DNA from: Psococerastis gibbosa | Lineage: Eukaryota > Arthropoda > Insecta > Psocodea > Psocidae | NCBI GenBank assembly: GCA_963971405.1 | Contig: OZ020485.1 | Location: 5,952,001-6,016,000, forward strand | Direction of reading: 5' to 3' | Length of the DNA: 64,000 nucleotides | Translations under genes and position numbers: made by a program | Part shown: positions 36,518 to 46,815 of the stretch, one piece after another | How the letters are laid out: the number at the start of each line of letters is the position of its first letter | How positions within the stretch are numbered: the first letter of the stretch is position 1 | The notes under the pieces: generated by a model | Database searches by the model: none | What the model was told of the DNA's origin: nothing | The model's input: the letters and a program-made list of their open reading frames with translations, nothing else

Positions 36518-36799
36518 TCACACATTAATACCTAAATAAGCAGGACGCATATTTACCTTCATGTAATCTTTAAGGCACCGCAAAATTGCCATACATGTCT
36601 CTGGTATTATGTGCCCCAATGCTTGCGGTGAAATGGCTGCTGGAAATTTCAATTCTTCATAAGAACATCCAGTTGCTAAGTACCTCAATGTTGCACTTAA
36701 TCTCTCATGTGGAGTAATAGCTTGTCTCATGTTAGTAAATATTTTTAATATATGTGGCGTAACCATTTTGAGCAACATTAAATAGGTTGATTCATCCAT
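36518..36799 (-). pseudogene. Harbinger transposase fragment (HARBI1-like)
   Basis: 93 residues with MDESTYLMLLKMVTPHI, then TNMRQAI.P.ERLS.TLRYLATG, then PETCMAI. These are the conserved N-terminal blocks that precede the DDE domain in PIF/Harbinger transposases. No catalytic residues are present in the piece. Confidence 0.8.
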
Positions 36800-37640
36800 T
36801 CTGAGGTAATTATTTCAGTCAGAAGGCTCCAAAGTGAGTTGTTCTATGAAATTCAAGTGACTGATATCCCTCCTTCTTGAAAGCCAACCTTTCTGCCACT
36901 TCTTTTTTTAATGTATATACAAACTGGTGCAGCGTACAGTAGTTGCAATTCATCCATAATATAAATGTACAGGTATACAAACACACAACCAGAAGACAAC
37001 AGCTGGTAGACTGATCGTAAGTTTTTTAGCTCCCGTGTATGGGCTCCTAAATGTGTATGGGCTCCTAAATTGGACGTACCGTGTATGGGGGCCATTATAG
37101 GCCTTGGGCCCTCCACCAGCCACTCAACAACTGTCCCAAACAAGCGCCATTTCCCATCAGGTCTCATTACACACTAAGTCGCATAAACTAGTTATCTGCA
37201 AATTAAAATAGTTAAATTAAAAAAACTTATAATAACTTAAGAAAAAAGTCAAGTGTATCGGATTTTGGGAGGTGTACGACGACATTTCTCTTTTTAGAAA
37301 ACTGGTATATTATATTGTACATGCATTTTTCGGGTGTGTAATGAAGAATTACTTAATTCGTAGAAATGGCATATTTGTTTCAAAACTATTTTAAAATCTC
37401 AGCCTTAACACCCTCCAAGCTATTGTCAGCAGTCATGGCAAAGACTTTATATGGAACTGGAAAGGGGATTGTTACTTTTACACTGTGTAATGAATGTGAT
37501 GATGATGTGTTATGAGAGGATATGGGGGAAGAGGAGAGATGTGGGCGAAAAGCAAAGGGGGCGCTTTCCTCAGGACATAAAAGAAATTAAACAAAGATAC
37601 CAGGGGCGGCGGAATAACAACATGATGGATGCTTGCTGTT

Positions 37641-37660
37641 AGGTTAGGTTAGGTTGGTCA
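37641..37660 (+). repeat. Interstitial (TTAGG)n
   Basis: Three TTAGG units and part of a fourth, the canonical insect telomere motif. Short runs also occur at 52405 (CCTAA) and 54322. The copy at 37641 is missing in the matching place of unit 2 (~48727). Confidence 0.6.
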
Positions 37661-37834
37661 CTTCACAGAGAACAACAAAACTTGGGAGGATAATCTATGC
37701 AAGAAACTTTAGAGAAAGGGAACATAAACTTCAAAATAGCATCTGGGCCCAATATTTAGTTGTCTCTAATGTTTTAATTTATACGCATGTTTTTTATTTA
37801 TGCGTATTTCAATGATACACGCCACAAAGAGAGT

Positions 37835-38135
37835 GGCGTATAGGTAGAAATGATGAGCTCTAGGCGATATACCAAGTACCTACGATAGTAGCTGAAATCA
37901 AGGGAGGCCGCATCAGGTGGTTAGGCCACGTGGGACGAATGCCAGACAATAGAGCAACAAGAGCAGCTTTACAGGTACCCAAGGGAGAAGACGAGTGGGA
38001 CGGCCACGGATGTGATGGCTGGATGACGTCGAGGTGGATCTGGCGGCCCTTGGTTTCACTGACAAGGGAAGAAGAGCACAGAACCACATGTGGCAGACCA
38101 GGCCAAGGCCCTTCACGGGAGTAAGTAAGCAAGTA
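37835..38135 (+). pseudogene. LINE 3' end fragment
   Basis: Reads YQVPTIVAEIKGGRIRWLGH, then VGRMPDNRATRAALQ, with frameshifts before a GTAAGTAAGCAAGTAA tail, similar to the tail at 62584. Confidence 0.75.
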
Positions 38136-38689
38136 ATTTTCTAATACCTGAATTTTATTATATCTTCTGAAAAACTGAATATTTAATTTGTATTTATCAA
38201 ATTTATTAGAAATATTGACGCAGACTATGATCTATAATTAATATCATTTGGAAAGATAATTCTGGGCGATACAAAATACTGATATCGAATACTCCTTCAG
38301 CATCCAAAAGTACGTACGATTTAGGTAAATTAACTTTAAGCTTTTACAACAAAAAAATTCGCTTGCCACCATTTGTCCTAGTGTTAGGTATATAAAATTC
38401 GCAAATATCATTAAATTAATGGTGGGTTGACATGATCTGCGACAACAAAATAACTCGCTAATGACATTAGAGACTGTCAGGTCATTTAAATAACAAATCA
38501 CTACCTTCCTGTACCTAATAACTTAATTAGTAATAGGGCAACAATATACTCTACCTACTCATTCATTCGACGAATTAAACGCAAACGAATTAAAATCATG
38601 AAAGCTATGTTACAGAAGAGGTGAGTAGCCTTCTAATGCATTTTAATAATTCCATTGTAAATAATTATCTTACGATTACATTTCGGTTG

Positions 38690-38959
38690 ACTCGACTTTC
38701 CTTAGCCCAAAGCACCAAATTGATCGATGGGACGATTGCATTGTCTTTTCATAGTTTAATCAAAACCAAAACTTTGCTTGGGAAAGCAACCAGTTCGGTT
38801 TTGTTGCTCTACTTATCACCTAACACATACCTAAAGTTAGAAAGCATCGATAGAAAGGTTCCTCAGTACACTACTTTTTAGTCATTTTTCATGAAAATTG
38901 AGTTGTTTTTTTTGCCCCCAGACCCAAACTAGGCCTATTAAGGCAAAAGCGACCTACTG

Positions 38960-38990
<31 letters not shown>

Positions 38991-40258
38991 GAAACTTCTT
39001 TATCGACGTAGGGAGAAAATCTTCGTTACGGGCCATCTTGTTACGCTCCATCCTTATTTCTGTACTCATGGATGACGCTCATTTTTGGGCAGATATAGAC
39101 GGCCTATCTCAATTTAAATTATACCCATGTCTTCGTCTATTCTTCCTCTTTCAGGCCATGCTATATTTGTTGTGATAGGGCAAGGGGTTTGACTTTGGGG
39201 GGAGGAAACGTGAGGAGGTGCGCCCAAATTTGGCCAGAATTTGCCGATTTTCATCGAAAATAGGCCTTTTTCGGAAGCGTTTTTGGAGGTGTTAATATCA
39301 ATTTGAAAACTTCAAACTACTTTAGTTCTTTTCCACCTTTCTTACTCTTTCCAGACATATATATTCAGTTTTACTATCCGTCTCTTCATTCAGGCTCAGG
39401 TGAGTTGGTAAGCCATCACTGTTTCGTCGGAAAACAGGTTCAAAGGGTACATTTGAATTTACGTGCATAGAGTAAAAAAATTCCACAGCCTGCAATTTTC
39501 AACCGAAATTAATTTTTAATGTCTTATTAGAAGCAGTATGCTATATTTGTGGTGATCAAGCAAGGGGTTTGGCTTTGGGGGGTGTGAAACGTCAGGGGGT
39601 ACGCACGATTTTCAACAAAAATAGGCCTCTTTCAAACTACTTAAGGGCTTTTCTACATTTCTTTCTCTTTCCAGCCATATATTATGTAAGTGAAATTTAG
39701 GTGTGGTCGCGTTAAACTCTCGTCTGTAAACCGACTTTACTACCGACTTACAGACAGCCAATATAATTAATGAAATGCTATTATAACCTTAGCAACAATA
39801 AGATGAAATAATTGAATCATTTGTATACATGTTTCTAATAATAAAGCCTTTTGCTTAAAATTTATCTAATTTAGCTTTACATAACCAATTTCTGTAAATT
39901 TGTAAATACGTATACATTGTAGATCATTTTTTCGAAAAATGATGTCATAAGGAAGTTTCACTTTTTACGTGTGTACAATGATACACGCACGCTAATTTTT
40001 TAAATATCAATAACAATTTTACAATATAGCCTATCTGAATTTAAAGAAAATAGTTGTAATCGATTTTGAGAAAAAAAAATTATCGTTTTTTCTACATGTT
40101 TTTGGAGTGTAAAACACCCCAAAATGGAGTTAGGCCAAAATACAAACTATTTCTGGAATATGATCATTGTGAACCTATATGCTAATTATTGCTAAAATTC
40201 ATCAAAATCCACTGAGTAGTTTGCTCGACGAACAGACAGAGAAATCGACAGACATTTG
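38690..40258 (+). repeat. R1 repeat copy 7, interrupted, entering gene 2 exon 4
   Basis: R1-like from about 38690 to 38960 and again 39995-40258, where it stops in the GACAGACATTT motif inside gene 2's last exon. The middle, 38960-39995, is foreign, starts with a T-run and contains an internal duplication (~39170-39360 and ~39545-39690). Confidence 0.7.
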
Positions 40259-40299
40259 GTCTGGTCTGGCTGAACTCCGTTGAATTGTAACACAGTGCC
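40192..40299 (-). pseudogene. Gene 2 exon 4, truncated and fused to R1 repeat
   Basis: The first ~14 codons are homologous to gene 1 exon 4. The rest is the antisense of R1's gacagacattt/gaacagacagag region. Ends in TAG. Acceptor ttttaag replaces ttatcag. Confidence 0.7.
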
Positions 40300-40850
40300 C
40301 TTAAAATTAGAATTAGAGATCACGAATATTACAATTCGAACCATAAAAAACAGAGAGACGGACGCTAATGTTTGGCCTTCCAAGAACAAAATAAGTAATT
40401 GCGTAGTTTATTGCTGTCGTAATTAACGGGCCCCATATGTTCACGGATTTATCATGAAGAAAAATTGTGAAATACACTTACTTTACTAGATTTCTTTAAA
40501 AAAGGAGAGACTGTGAATGCAAAAAATGCACGTGACATATGTACATGGCCTATACCGTACCTATGAATGTGCGTGTGAAAATGTTGTAAGTTTTATAACA
40601 TAACTGATTTAGACCAAACATGATATTGTTTTCAATAACGAGATTAACTTCGGTTATATATGGCCAAGATGGCGGCCAGTGAAATTGGAAAAATCTATCA
40701 TTTACAATCAGAAATGAATTTGCGCGCCTGCCTTCGATAGCGGCAAATAGCTCTCTGATGTTGCAACATAGCCATATTAACTAAACTAAGCCTATTGGCT
40801 GAGTAGGCTACAATTAATTTAATTTTCCGTCACGAGAAAGTTTCACTAAC

Positions 40851-40988
40851 CTTTTTCACGGGGCAAGTTTTTTGACCAAAACGGTTGATCAACCAGCTGA
40901 AACGTTGTCCTTCTTTATCAAGCTCGTTGCAAAAGTTTTTTTCTGCTTTTGCCGGATCTTTAGTTTCAACAAGCCCTATGACAACGCC
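40851..40988 (-). CDS. Gene 2 exon 3
   Basis: 46 codons, GVVIGLVETKDPAKAEKNFC to KTCPVKK, open throughout. Most changes from gene 1 keep the frame and are conservative, which suggests past selection. Confidence 0.75.
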
Positions 40989-41094
40989 CTGTCACAGAAT
41001 GATAAGATTAGTATCGAGGAACACGTGCATTACCATATAATTACAAAGGCTCTCACGGTCGGAGTTAAGCGATGAAGCAGAGATAAATAATTGT

Positions 41095-41345
41095 CTTAGG
41101 GTTAAATTTCGGCTTCCTCGATTTTCTCTATCCTGAACATTAACCTGTTCGGTTGCTTTATTTAGCACCATAGGCCTAGCTGAAGCTAGAAAGCATTGAT
41201 TAAAGGTTCCTCGGGTAAAATTTATTTATTTTAGTCATTTTTTATCAAGGGCACCCTAGTGCGTTTTTCTCATTTTTATAAAGTCTACAATATAGGTATG
41301 CAAATATAAAAAATAGTAAGTAGCCTACCGTTTTTGAGGGAATCA
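41095..41345 (+). repeat. R1-like fragment in gene 2 intron 2
   Basis: Diverged R1 middle section (GGGTTAAATTTCGG, CCTGTTCGG, GAAAGCATTGAT, TTTTAGTCATTTTT). Confidence 0.5.
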
Positions 41346-41521
41346 ACCAAGTATGTTATCGAAAATATTACTATTGGACAATAATTTTGTTAACCTACTG
41401 ATCTACAAGCCAAATGCCATGAAATTACATTGATTAACTTCGCCTCAAATTGAGGTACAAACTGACAGATATTTATTAAATATGTGAGGAACGGTAGACA
41501 GTTATTTATTTGCATACATAC

Positions 41522-41659
41522 CGACAAGACGCCATCAATATCGTTGGACAATGTGAAATTTCCGTAAAGGGCTCCGTTTTTTGGTTCCACATGACCCTCT
41601 AGGAAACACGCAACTACATCATCACCCGGAGGAATTTGGGTAAATGAAAAAACTTTCAT
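41522..41659 (-). CDS. Gene 2 exon 2
   Basis: 46 codons with MKVFSFTQIPPGDDVVACFL. Acceptor atttttcag, donor gtatgt. The second Cys of the C-X3-C motif is replaced by Gly. Confidence 0.75.
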
Positions 41660-41769
41660 CTGAAAAATAACACCCAAAGCTACTAGAAAATTTATACAGA
41701 CACACAGAATCAACTACTCAGTAGTGCTTCCAGTTATAAAAAGTTTCTATAACCCGTGAGTACAAGAGT

Positions 41770-41940
41770 AACTAAGAGAAAAGACGCTGAACTGGTGGGG
41801 ATACGTACTAGAGACGAAAACCACCTAGTCAAAAGAGTAATGCACCAAGAGATACAATGAAGAAGACCACCAGGGAGGCTTAAAGTTACACTAAGTAAGT
41901 AGTAGTAGTAGTAGTAGTAAGTAATATTTTCTATATTCTA
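41770..41940 (+). pseudogene. LINE C-terminal scrap with AGT microsatellite tail
   Basis: LNWWGYVLETKTT-type frame then DENHLVKRVMHQEIQ and GRLKVTL, ending in a (GTA)n run at 41897-41918. Lies in gene 2 intron 1 beside the BEL element. Confidence 0.45.
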
Positions 41941-42048
41941 TAACACATAGACGATCGTCAAATGCCCTTGTGTACGGTATTTAAGTAGCTTGACTGAAAA
42001 AAAACCCCGCTCTATGGCACCATTTCATTAATATTAGAGCAACATTTC

Positions 42049-42250
42049 TGTCAAGAATGTTTAGATTTTGGTCTGTGTTTATTTGATCTGTGGTCTTTTA
42101 GAGATTCGTCTCTGTGGTTTTTGGCTGAGCGCGTGTTTTTTATTAAATGGAGTCGAATAAATAAATGATTTTTAAAACGGAAAACTGATTTGTAATAACG
42201 AAGTTAGTTAGTTAATAGTTATTATTATTAGCTATTAGTTTTTCGGAACA
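42049..42250 (+). repeat. BEL/Pao 5' LTR
   Basis: Starts TGTCAAGAATG, ends TTTCGGAACA. Lacks the 17-bp GTCTGTGG-containing duplication found in the 3' LTR. Confidence 0.93.
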
Positions 42251-45200
42251 TGGCGACCGTGAAAATTGGCGGTGAGTTTGAGAATAGTGCAAATTGTCAG
42301 ATGTTGGTGCAGTTGAAGGCCAAGCGTAAAGTAATTCGCGGCCATTTAACCAAGGCCTGTAATGTTTCGCCAATTACTTCAAAATCAGTGTCTTCAGCCA
42401 AGGATAAGGCTACGAGGCTTTTTGAAGTTGAAGAGGACATTCAGAACTTGTTATTGCAAGAAAATTTGTCAGAGGAATTTGCAGAGGAGGCAGATAAAGC
42501 TGAAGAATATCGAGATGTGTTCCTAGCTTATTTATCTGACTTAGACGAGGCCCATGTTTCTGTGCCTGCGTCATTGAGTGCTGGTTCGGCGATTGAGGAG
42601 AGGCCTGCAACAACCATGAAGTACCCAGACTTGAAGCTTACTATTTTCAATGGTGATCCTCAAAATTGGGTTAACTTTGGGGCAACTTTTGAGAATATTC
42701 ATCTGGATGAGCGGTTGAGAGATGGACAAAAACTTCAGTATCGAAGGCAGAGTGTTATCGACGAGGCAAAGACGGCTGTGTTTAGTTTTCCTCCGTCGGC
42801 AGAGAATTATCCGAAGGCTGTGGACTATTTAAAGCAGAGATTTGGCCGACCGAACCTCTTGATTAATATTTATGTTCGAGAGCTCATGCAAATTACATTG
42901 CCGAAGGAAAGCAGGGATCTCGGCAATTTGTACGACAATCTCCGGACGAGACTGCGTGCTCTAGAGACATTAGGAATCAAAAGCGAGGAATTTGCAGCCG
43001 TGATGTGTCCTATGGTAGAGTCAGCGTTGCCCCAGGATATTTTACGTGCGTTTGAACGCAAAAGGCAAGGTAACCGAGTTGATTCTGATGATTTTAGCAA
43101 GCAGTTGCAAGATCTTATGGATTTTGTTCAAGTTGAAGTAGAGGCGGAGCAAAGGTTAAAAATTGCTGCTCAGAGCATCACAAATGATTCAGAAATGTGT
43201 CCCCAAGCTGTAATTCCGTCCGCTGCAGTACTCCACAGTTCTGCTGTAAATTTAAAGTGCGTGTTTTGCTCTAAGAAGCACCAAAGTAAAGATTGCTTCA
43301 AAGCTAAAAAGAATATGTCACATGGAGAGAAAATTAAGGCTATACAAAACGGTGGTTGTTGTTTTAGATGCTTAGAGCAATCTCACCGAGTAAAATTCTG
43401 CGCTCGTAGTGACATTACATGCAAAATAAGTTCTAAGAAGCACTACACCTTCTTGTGTCGGGATAGTCAAGAAAACGTTACGCCCAAAGAAGACAAGAAG
43501 TCTCCAGATGTAAAGTCAGGGAATAGTTACTGCGTGATAACGCCGAGTGTTGTTTTACTACAAACCATTAATGTGAAGATTGGAAAAAACCTAATTATTC
43601 GAGCTGTTTTAGACACGGGGTCCGATCGCTCGTATATCAGCAAGGAGATGGTAGCCAAGATCCGAGCCACTCAGTGTGGTACAGAAACTATTAAACATGG
43701 GATATTTGGAGGGGCTGAGACCCGCGCCACAACTCATGGGCGGTTTTCTATTGTCATTGAAAGCACGGACAAGAGTTATAAAAATACTTTTTGTCTGTTG
43801 GACCAAGAAACAATTTGCTGCACAATTCCCAAGTTGCGCGATCGGGAGTTAGAGAAAAAACTGGTGGAAAAGGGCATTGAGATTAGTGACACATTACCAG
43901 GCTCAGATGTCATTTACATTCTTTTTGGCATGGACCACATCCCGAAGATAACCATGTGCGAAAGAGTGAAAATCAGCGATAACTTACTAGCTGAGAGGAC
44001 GTCCTTTGGTTGGACAATAATGGGTGTAGTAGCGGAGGCAAATAATTCACTCATGTCAACTAATTTGTTCAATCTGATGGAGAAAAGTCAAGCTCTGGCC
44101 AATTTGTGGGAACTTGATACGCTTGGAATCAAGGACCCTATTGAAGTTGTGGACAAGGAACGGCACGTTGACCAGTTTTTTAAGGAGAATATTCGAGTGA
44201 ACGAAGGTGGCCGTTATACGGTTCGCTTACCATTCAAAGAAGGGCATCCTGAGTTAGTTTGTAATATCCATACTGTAAAAGGGCAATTGAACGGTGTTGT
44301 ACAGACTCTTTCGAAGAAGCAAGTTCGAAGCCAGTATGACAAAGTAATGACCGATTGGATTGCGGAGGGCATAATCAAAAAGGTGACAGAGGACAGTGAA
44401 GATGGGTATTTTCTACCACATTTCCCTGTAATTCGAGAAGCAAGTGAAACATTCAAAGTGAGACCTGTTTTTAACGGCAGTATGCTAGATTCCAATGGCA
44501 ACTGTTTGAACAAGTGTCTTGAAACTGGACCGAATCTTATTGAAAAGATACCCGACATTTTAAATCGTTTTCGATGGAAGGCAGTCGGAGTAATTTCAGA
44601 CATTAGGCAGGCGTTCCTTCAAATTTGTGTTACTGAAGAGGATCGTCAATTGTTGAAATTTTTATGGTTTAATGAAGAAGGGGACGTTGTGACTTGTCAA
44701 CATTGCAGAGTGGTGTTTGGTCTGGGGCCAAGTCCTTTTTTGTTGCAAGCCACTATACACCATCATCTTGAAGCAAGAGAAGGCACTAGAAGATTCGCGA
44801 GCGAGCTCAAGGATTCATTCTACGTGAACAATAGTGTCACAAGCTTGGATAATGAACAGGAGGCTACAGAGTTCATTGTACAAGCAACAGAAATGATGCA
44901 AGAAGGGAAGTTTGACTTGAGAGGTTGGCGGAAGACTGGCGAGAAATCCAAGGAAGGCGAAAAGGATAGTGTTGGCCTTTTGGGACTTGTTTGGCAACCA
45001 CTCAGTGACGTCATACAAGTCAATGTCAGTCGCATTTTTGAACTCAAGCAGTGTAAAATAACCAAGAGAAGTGTTTTATTTTGTGCTCAGCGAGTGTTTG
45101 ACCCAATCGGTGCGACGAGTCCAGTTATGCTTATACCTAAGCTAATCTTGCAAGAAACATGGACCCAGAAGGTGACATGGGACGAGATGTTGCCCGAGGA

Positions 45201-46815
45201 CTTGGCAAAGAGGTTTGTCAAGTGGCACGAGCAATGTTCTCATCTTCGAGACCTGAAAATTCCGAGATGGGTGAGGCAGCATGCGAATGATGTCGTTTCA
45301 TTGCATACTTTCTCCGATGCGTCCAAGTATGTTGGGTGGATATTACGATTCTATAACAACATGCAAAAGAAGCAAACTAAAATTTATGGACCATTATCAC
45401 ACGAAGAGTATAAGGTGGCGAGAGAATGGATGCTACGCTTCATGCAAGCAGATAGTTTTAATGAAAAAGACGATAGACTGCAGGGTTATGATATAACTTT
45501 AAAGGACAATATTATGAGAGTTAAAACAAGACTGACACCTATTGAAACGGATGATTTCTTTAAATGTCCTATTCTACTTGATGGGAAACATGAACCTACC
45601 AAAAAACTCATCTTAGAGACGCACAAATCAAACATGCACACTGGAGTAGGCATGACTTTGAGTATTCTGCGAGAAGAATTTTGGATTTGGCGTGGAAGGC
45701 AGAATGTGAAGCAAGTTTTGAAGAGTTGTGCAGTTTGTAGAATTCACAAGGCTAAGAAGACCAATGTAAAAGAAAGCAGCCTACCTATGACCCGGGTGTC
45801 ACTTGAAGCTCCCTTCGAGACAACGGGACTTGACCTGGCTGGGCCAATAATGACTGTTGAAGGAAAGTGTTGGATTGTTTTGTACACATGTGCCGTGTGC
45901 CGAGCAGTACATTTAGATGTTGTGCAGTCTTTGTCATCTGCTGCTCTTTTGACAAGCCTTCGTCGATTTATTGCACTGAGAGGCAGGCCGAAAATTATTT
46001 ATTCGGACTGTGGCACGAACATAGTGGGACTAAAAAATTCTATTAGTGACGTCAATGGGACAGAAACCCCGATTGAACGGAAGAATAGCCCGCCAAAAGC
46101 GCCCTGGTGGGGAGGATTCTACGAACGCCTTATTGGAATTTTAAAGGGGCTTTTGAGGAAAACATTGGGAACTGCACTAGTCACCCAAGAGGAACTGGTA
46201 ACGCTGGCCATGGAGAGTGCAGCTGTGATGAACCAACGCCCATTAACCTATCTACTTGAGGATCCGAAGGACTTGGAGGCGATAACCCCAAACTTCTTCA
46301 TGCAGCCGTTAAGGAATCTTATGACACATAAAGATATAGAAGAGGCTGAAGAGAGTCTAAACGAGAGAGGGAAACACCTGAATCAGTTGCGAGAAGCCTT
46401 AGCTACAAGGTTTAAAAATGAGTACCTGGGATTTTTACGAGCAAAGCACACAGGAGTAACCAAATCGGACATTCTACGAGTAGGTGATTTAGTTGTTATA
46501 GAAGGCCCTGAAAAGAGCAAAGCATTTTGGAAACTGGGACGAATTTTGGAGATCAAGGTGAGCAGAGACGGCCGGGAAAGAGCGGCACGCTTAAAAACGA
46601 CAAATGGAGAGATATGGAGAGCATATCAGAAACTGTATCTTCTCGAGGGAAGTTCTAGCGCCGGGAAAGAAGAGCAGCATACGAAAGAAGAGGAAGAGGT
46701 CGAAGATTGCGTTTTCGGCACGGAGACAGAAACAAGAAGTAAAGCAGGCAGAGCTATCCGACCGCCCCAGCGGCTCAACCTTCTTGGGGTGGGAGTGTCA
46801 AGAAAGAATGTTTAG
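42250..46815 (+). CDS. BEL/Pao gag-pol polyprotein, open but catalytically damaged
   Basis: One 1521-residue ORF. Domains in order: DUF1759 gag region (~120-290); two Cys/His clusters (CVFCSKKHQSKDC, CCFRCLEQSHRVKFC, ~335-385); aspartic protease with LDTGSDRSYIS (Asp ~455); reverse transcriptase with SDIRQAFLQI (Asp ~784), but the YVDD box reads YVNN (~858-861); the start of RNase H (LHTFSDAS, ~1018), after which most of that domain is missing; integrase with zinc site (H..H, CAVC) and D, D-X38-E (~1195, 1251, 1290; SDCGTN, WWGGFYERL); a DUF5641-type tail (GDLVVIEGP, KLGRILEI). The stop lies in the 3' LTR. It is shorter than the ~1700-1800 residues usual for the family, in line with the RNase H loss. 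It cannot copy itself as it stands, if the YVNN reading is right. Confidence 0.93.
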   Translation: MATVKIGGEFENSANCQMLVQLKAKRKVIRGHLTKACNVSPITSKSVSSAKDKATRLFEVEEDIQNLLLQENLSEEFAEEADKAEEYRDVFLAYLSDLDEAHVSVPASLSAGSAIEERPATTMKYPDLKLTIFNGDPQNWVNFGATFENIHLDERLRDGQKLQYRRQSVIDEAKTAVFSFPPSAENYPKAVDYLKQRFGRPNLLINIYVRELMQITLPKESRDLGNLYDNLRTRLRALETLGIKSEEFAAVMCPMVESALPQDILRAFERKRQGNRVDSDDFSKQLQDLMDFVQVEVEAEQRLKIAAQSITNDSEMCPQAVIPSAAVLHSSAVNLKCVFCSKKHQSKDCFKAKKNMSHGEKIKAIQNGGCCFRCLEQSHRVKFCARSDITCKISSKKHYTFLCRDSQENVTPKEDKKSPDVKSGNSYCVITPSVVLLQTINVKIGKNLIIRAVLDTGSDRSYISKEMVAKIRATQCGTETIKHGIFGGAETRATTHGRFSIVIESTDKSYKNTFCLLDQETICCTIPKLRDRELEKKLVEKGIEISDTLPGSDVIYILFGMDHIPKITMCERVKISDNLLAERTSFGWTIMGVVAEANNSLMSTNLFNLMEKSQALANLWELDTLGIKDPIEVVDKERHVDQFFKENIRVNEGGRYTVRLPFKEGHPELVCNIHTVKGQLNGVVQTLSKKQVRSQYDKVMTDWIAEGIIKKVTEDSEDGYFLPHFPVIREASETFKVRPVFNGSMLDSNGNCLNKCLETGPNLIEKIPDILNRFRWKAVGVISDIRQAFLQICVTEEDRQLLKFLWFNEEGDVVTCQHCRVVFGLGPSPFLLQATIHHHLEAREGTRRFASELKDSFYVNNSVTSLDNEQEATEFIVQATEMMQEGKFDLRGWRKTGEKSKEGEKDSVGLLGLVWQPLSDVIQVNVSRIFELKQCKITKRSVLFCAQRVFDPIGATSPVMLIPKLILQETWTQKVTWDEMLPEDLAKRFVKWHEQCSHLRDLKIPRWVRQHANDVVSLHTFSDASKYVGWILRFYNNMQKKQTKIYGPLSHEEYKVAREWMLRFMQADSFNEKDDRLQGYDITLKDNIMRVKTRLTPIETDDFFKCPILLDGKHEPTKKLILETHKSNMHTGVGMTLSILREEFWIWRGRQNVKQVLKSCAVCRIHKAKKTNVKESSLPMTRVSLEAPFETTGLDLAGPIMTVEGKCWIVLYTCAVCRAVHLDVVQSLSSAALLTSLRRFIALRGRPKIIYSDCGTNIVGLKNSISDVNGTETPIERKNSPPKAPWWGGFYERLIGILKGLLRKTLGTALVTQEELVTLAMESAAVMNQRPLTYLLEDPKDLEAITPNFFMQPLRNLMTHKDIEEAEESLNERGKHLNQLREALATRFKNEYLGFLRAKHTGVTKSDILRVGDLVVIEGPEKSKAFWKLGRILEIKVSRDGRERAARLKTTNGEIWRAYQKLYLLEGSSSAGKEEQHTKEEEEVEDCVFGTETETRSKAGRAIRPPQRLNLLGVGVSRKNV
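42251..42262 (+). other. Primer-binding site, tRNA-Arg type
   Basis: TGGCGACCGTGA directly after the 5' LTR. It matches the 3' end of an arginine tRNA, a primer used by many insect LTR elements. The polyprotein ATG overlaps the LTR/PBS junction. Confidence 0.7.

Larger units (their letters stand above)
35518..37118. mobile_element. PIF/Harbinger element with MADF gene and transposase fragment
   Basis: A ~1.6-kb insertion, absent from unit 2, between direct copies of GCCACTCAACAACT (35504-35517 and 37119-37132). Near its ends lie CCATACACGGTGCGTCC (~35606) and the inverse of CCATACACGGTACGTCC (~37085). ACCGTGTATG-type repeats recur five or more times inside. It holds a MADF-like ORF on plus and a Harbinger transposase piece on minus, the usual two-gene plan of the superfamily. 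A second MITE interrupts it. Confidence 0.7.
28854..38640. repeat. Tandem duplication unit 1
   Basis: Corresponds block by block to 40192-49575: gene exons, core promoter, an upstream block (35440-35517 with 37119-37160 against 48180-48290), ATGATGGATG..TTGCTGTTGG (37622 against 48708) and a long block (38225-38640 against 49185-49575). Differences are mostly transposon insertions. Confidence 0.8.
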
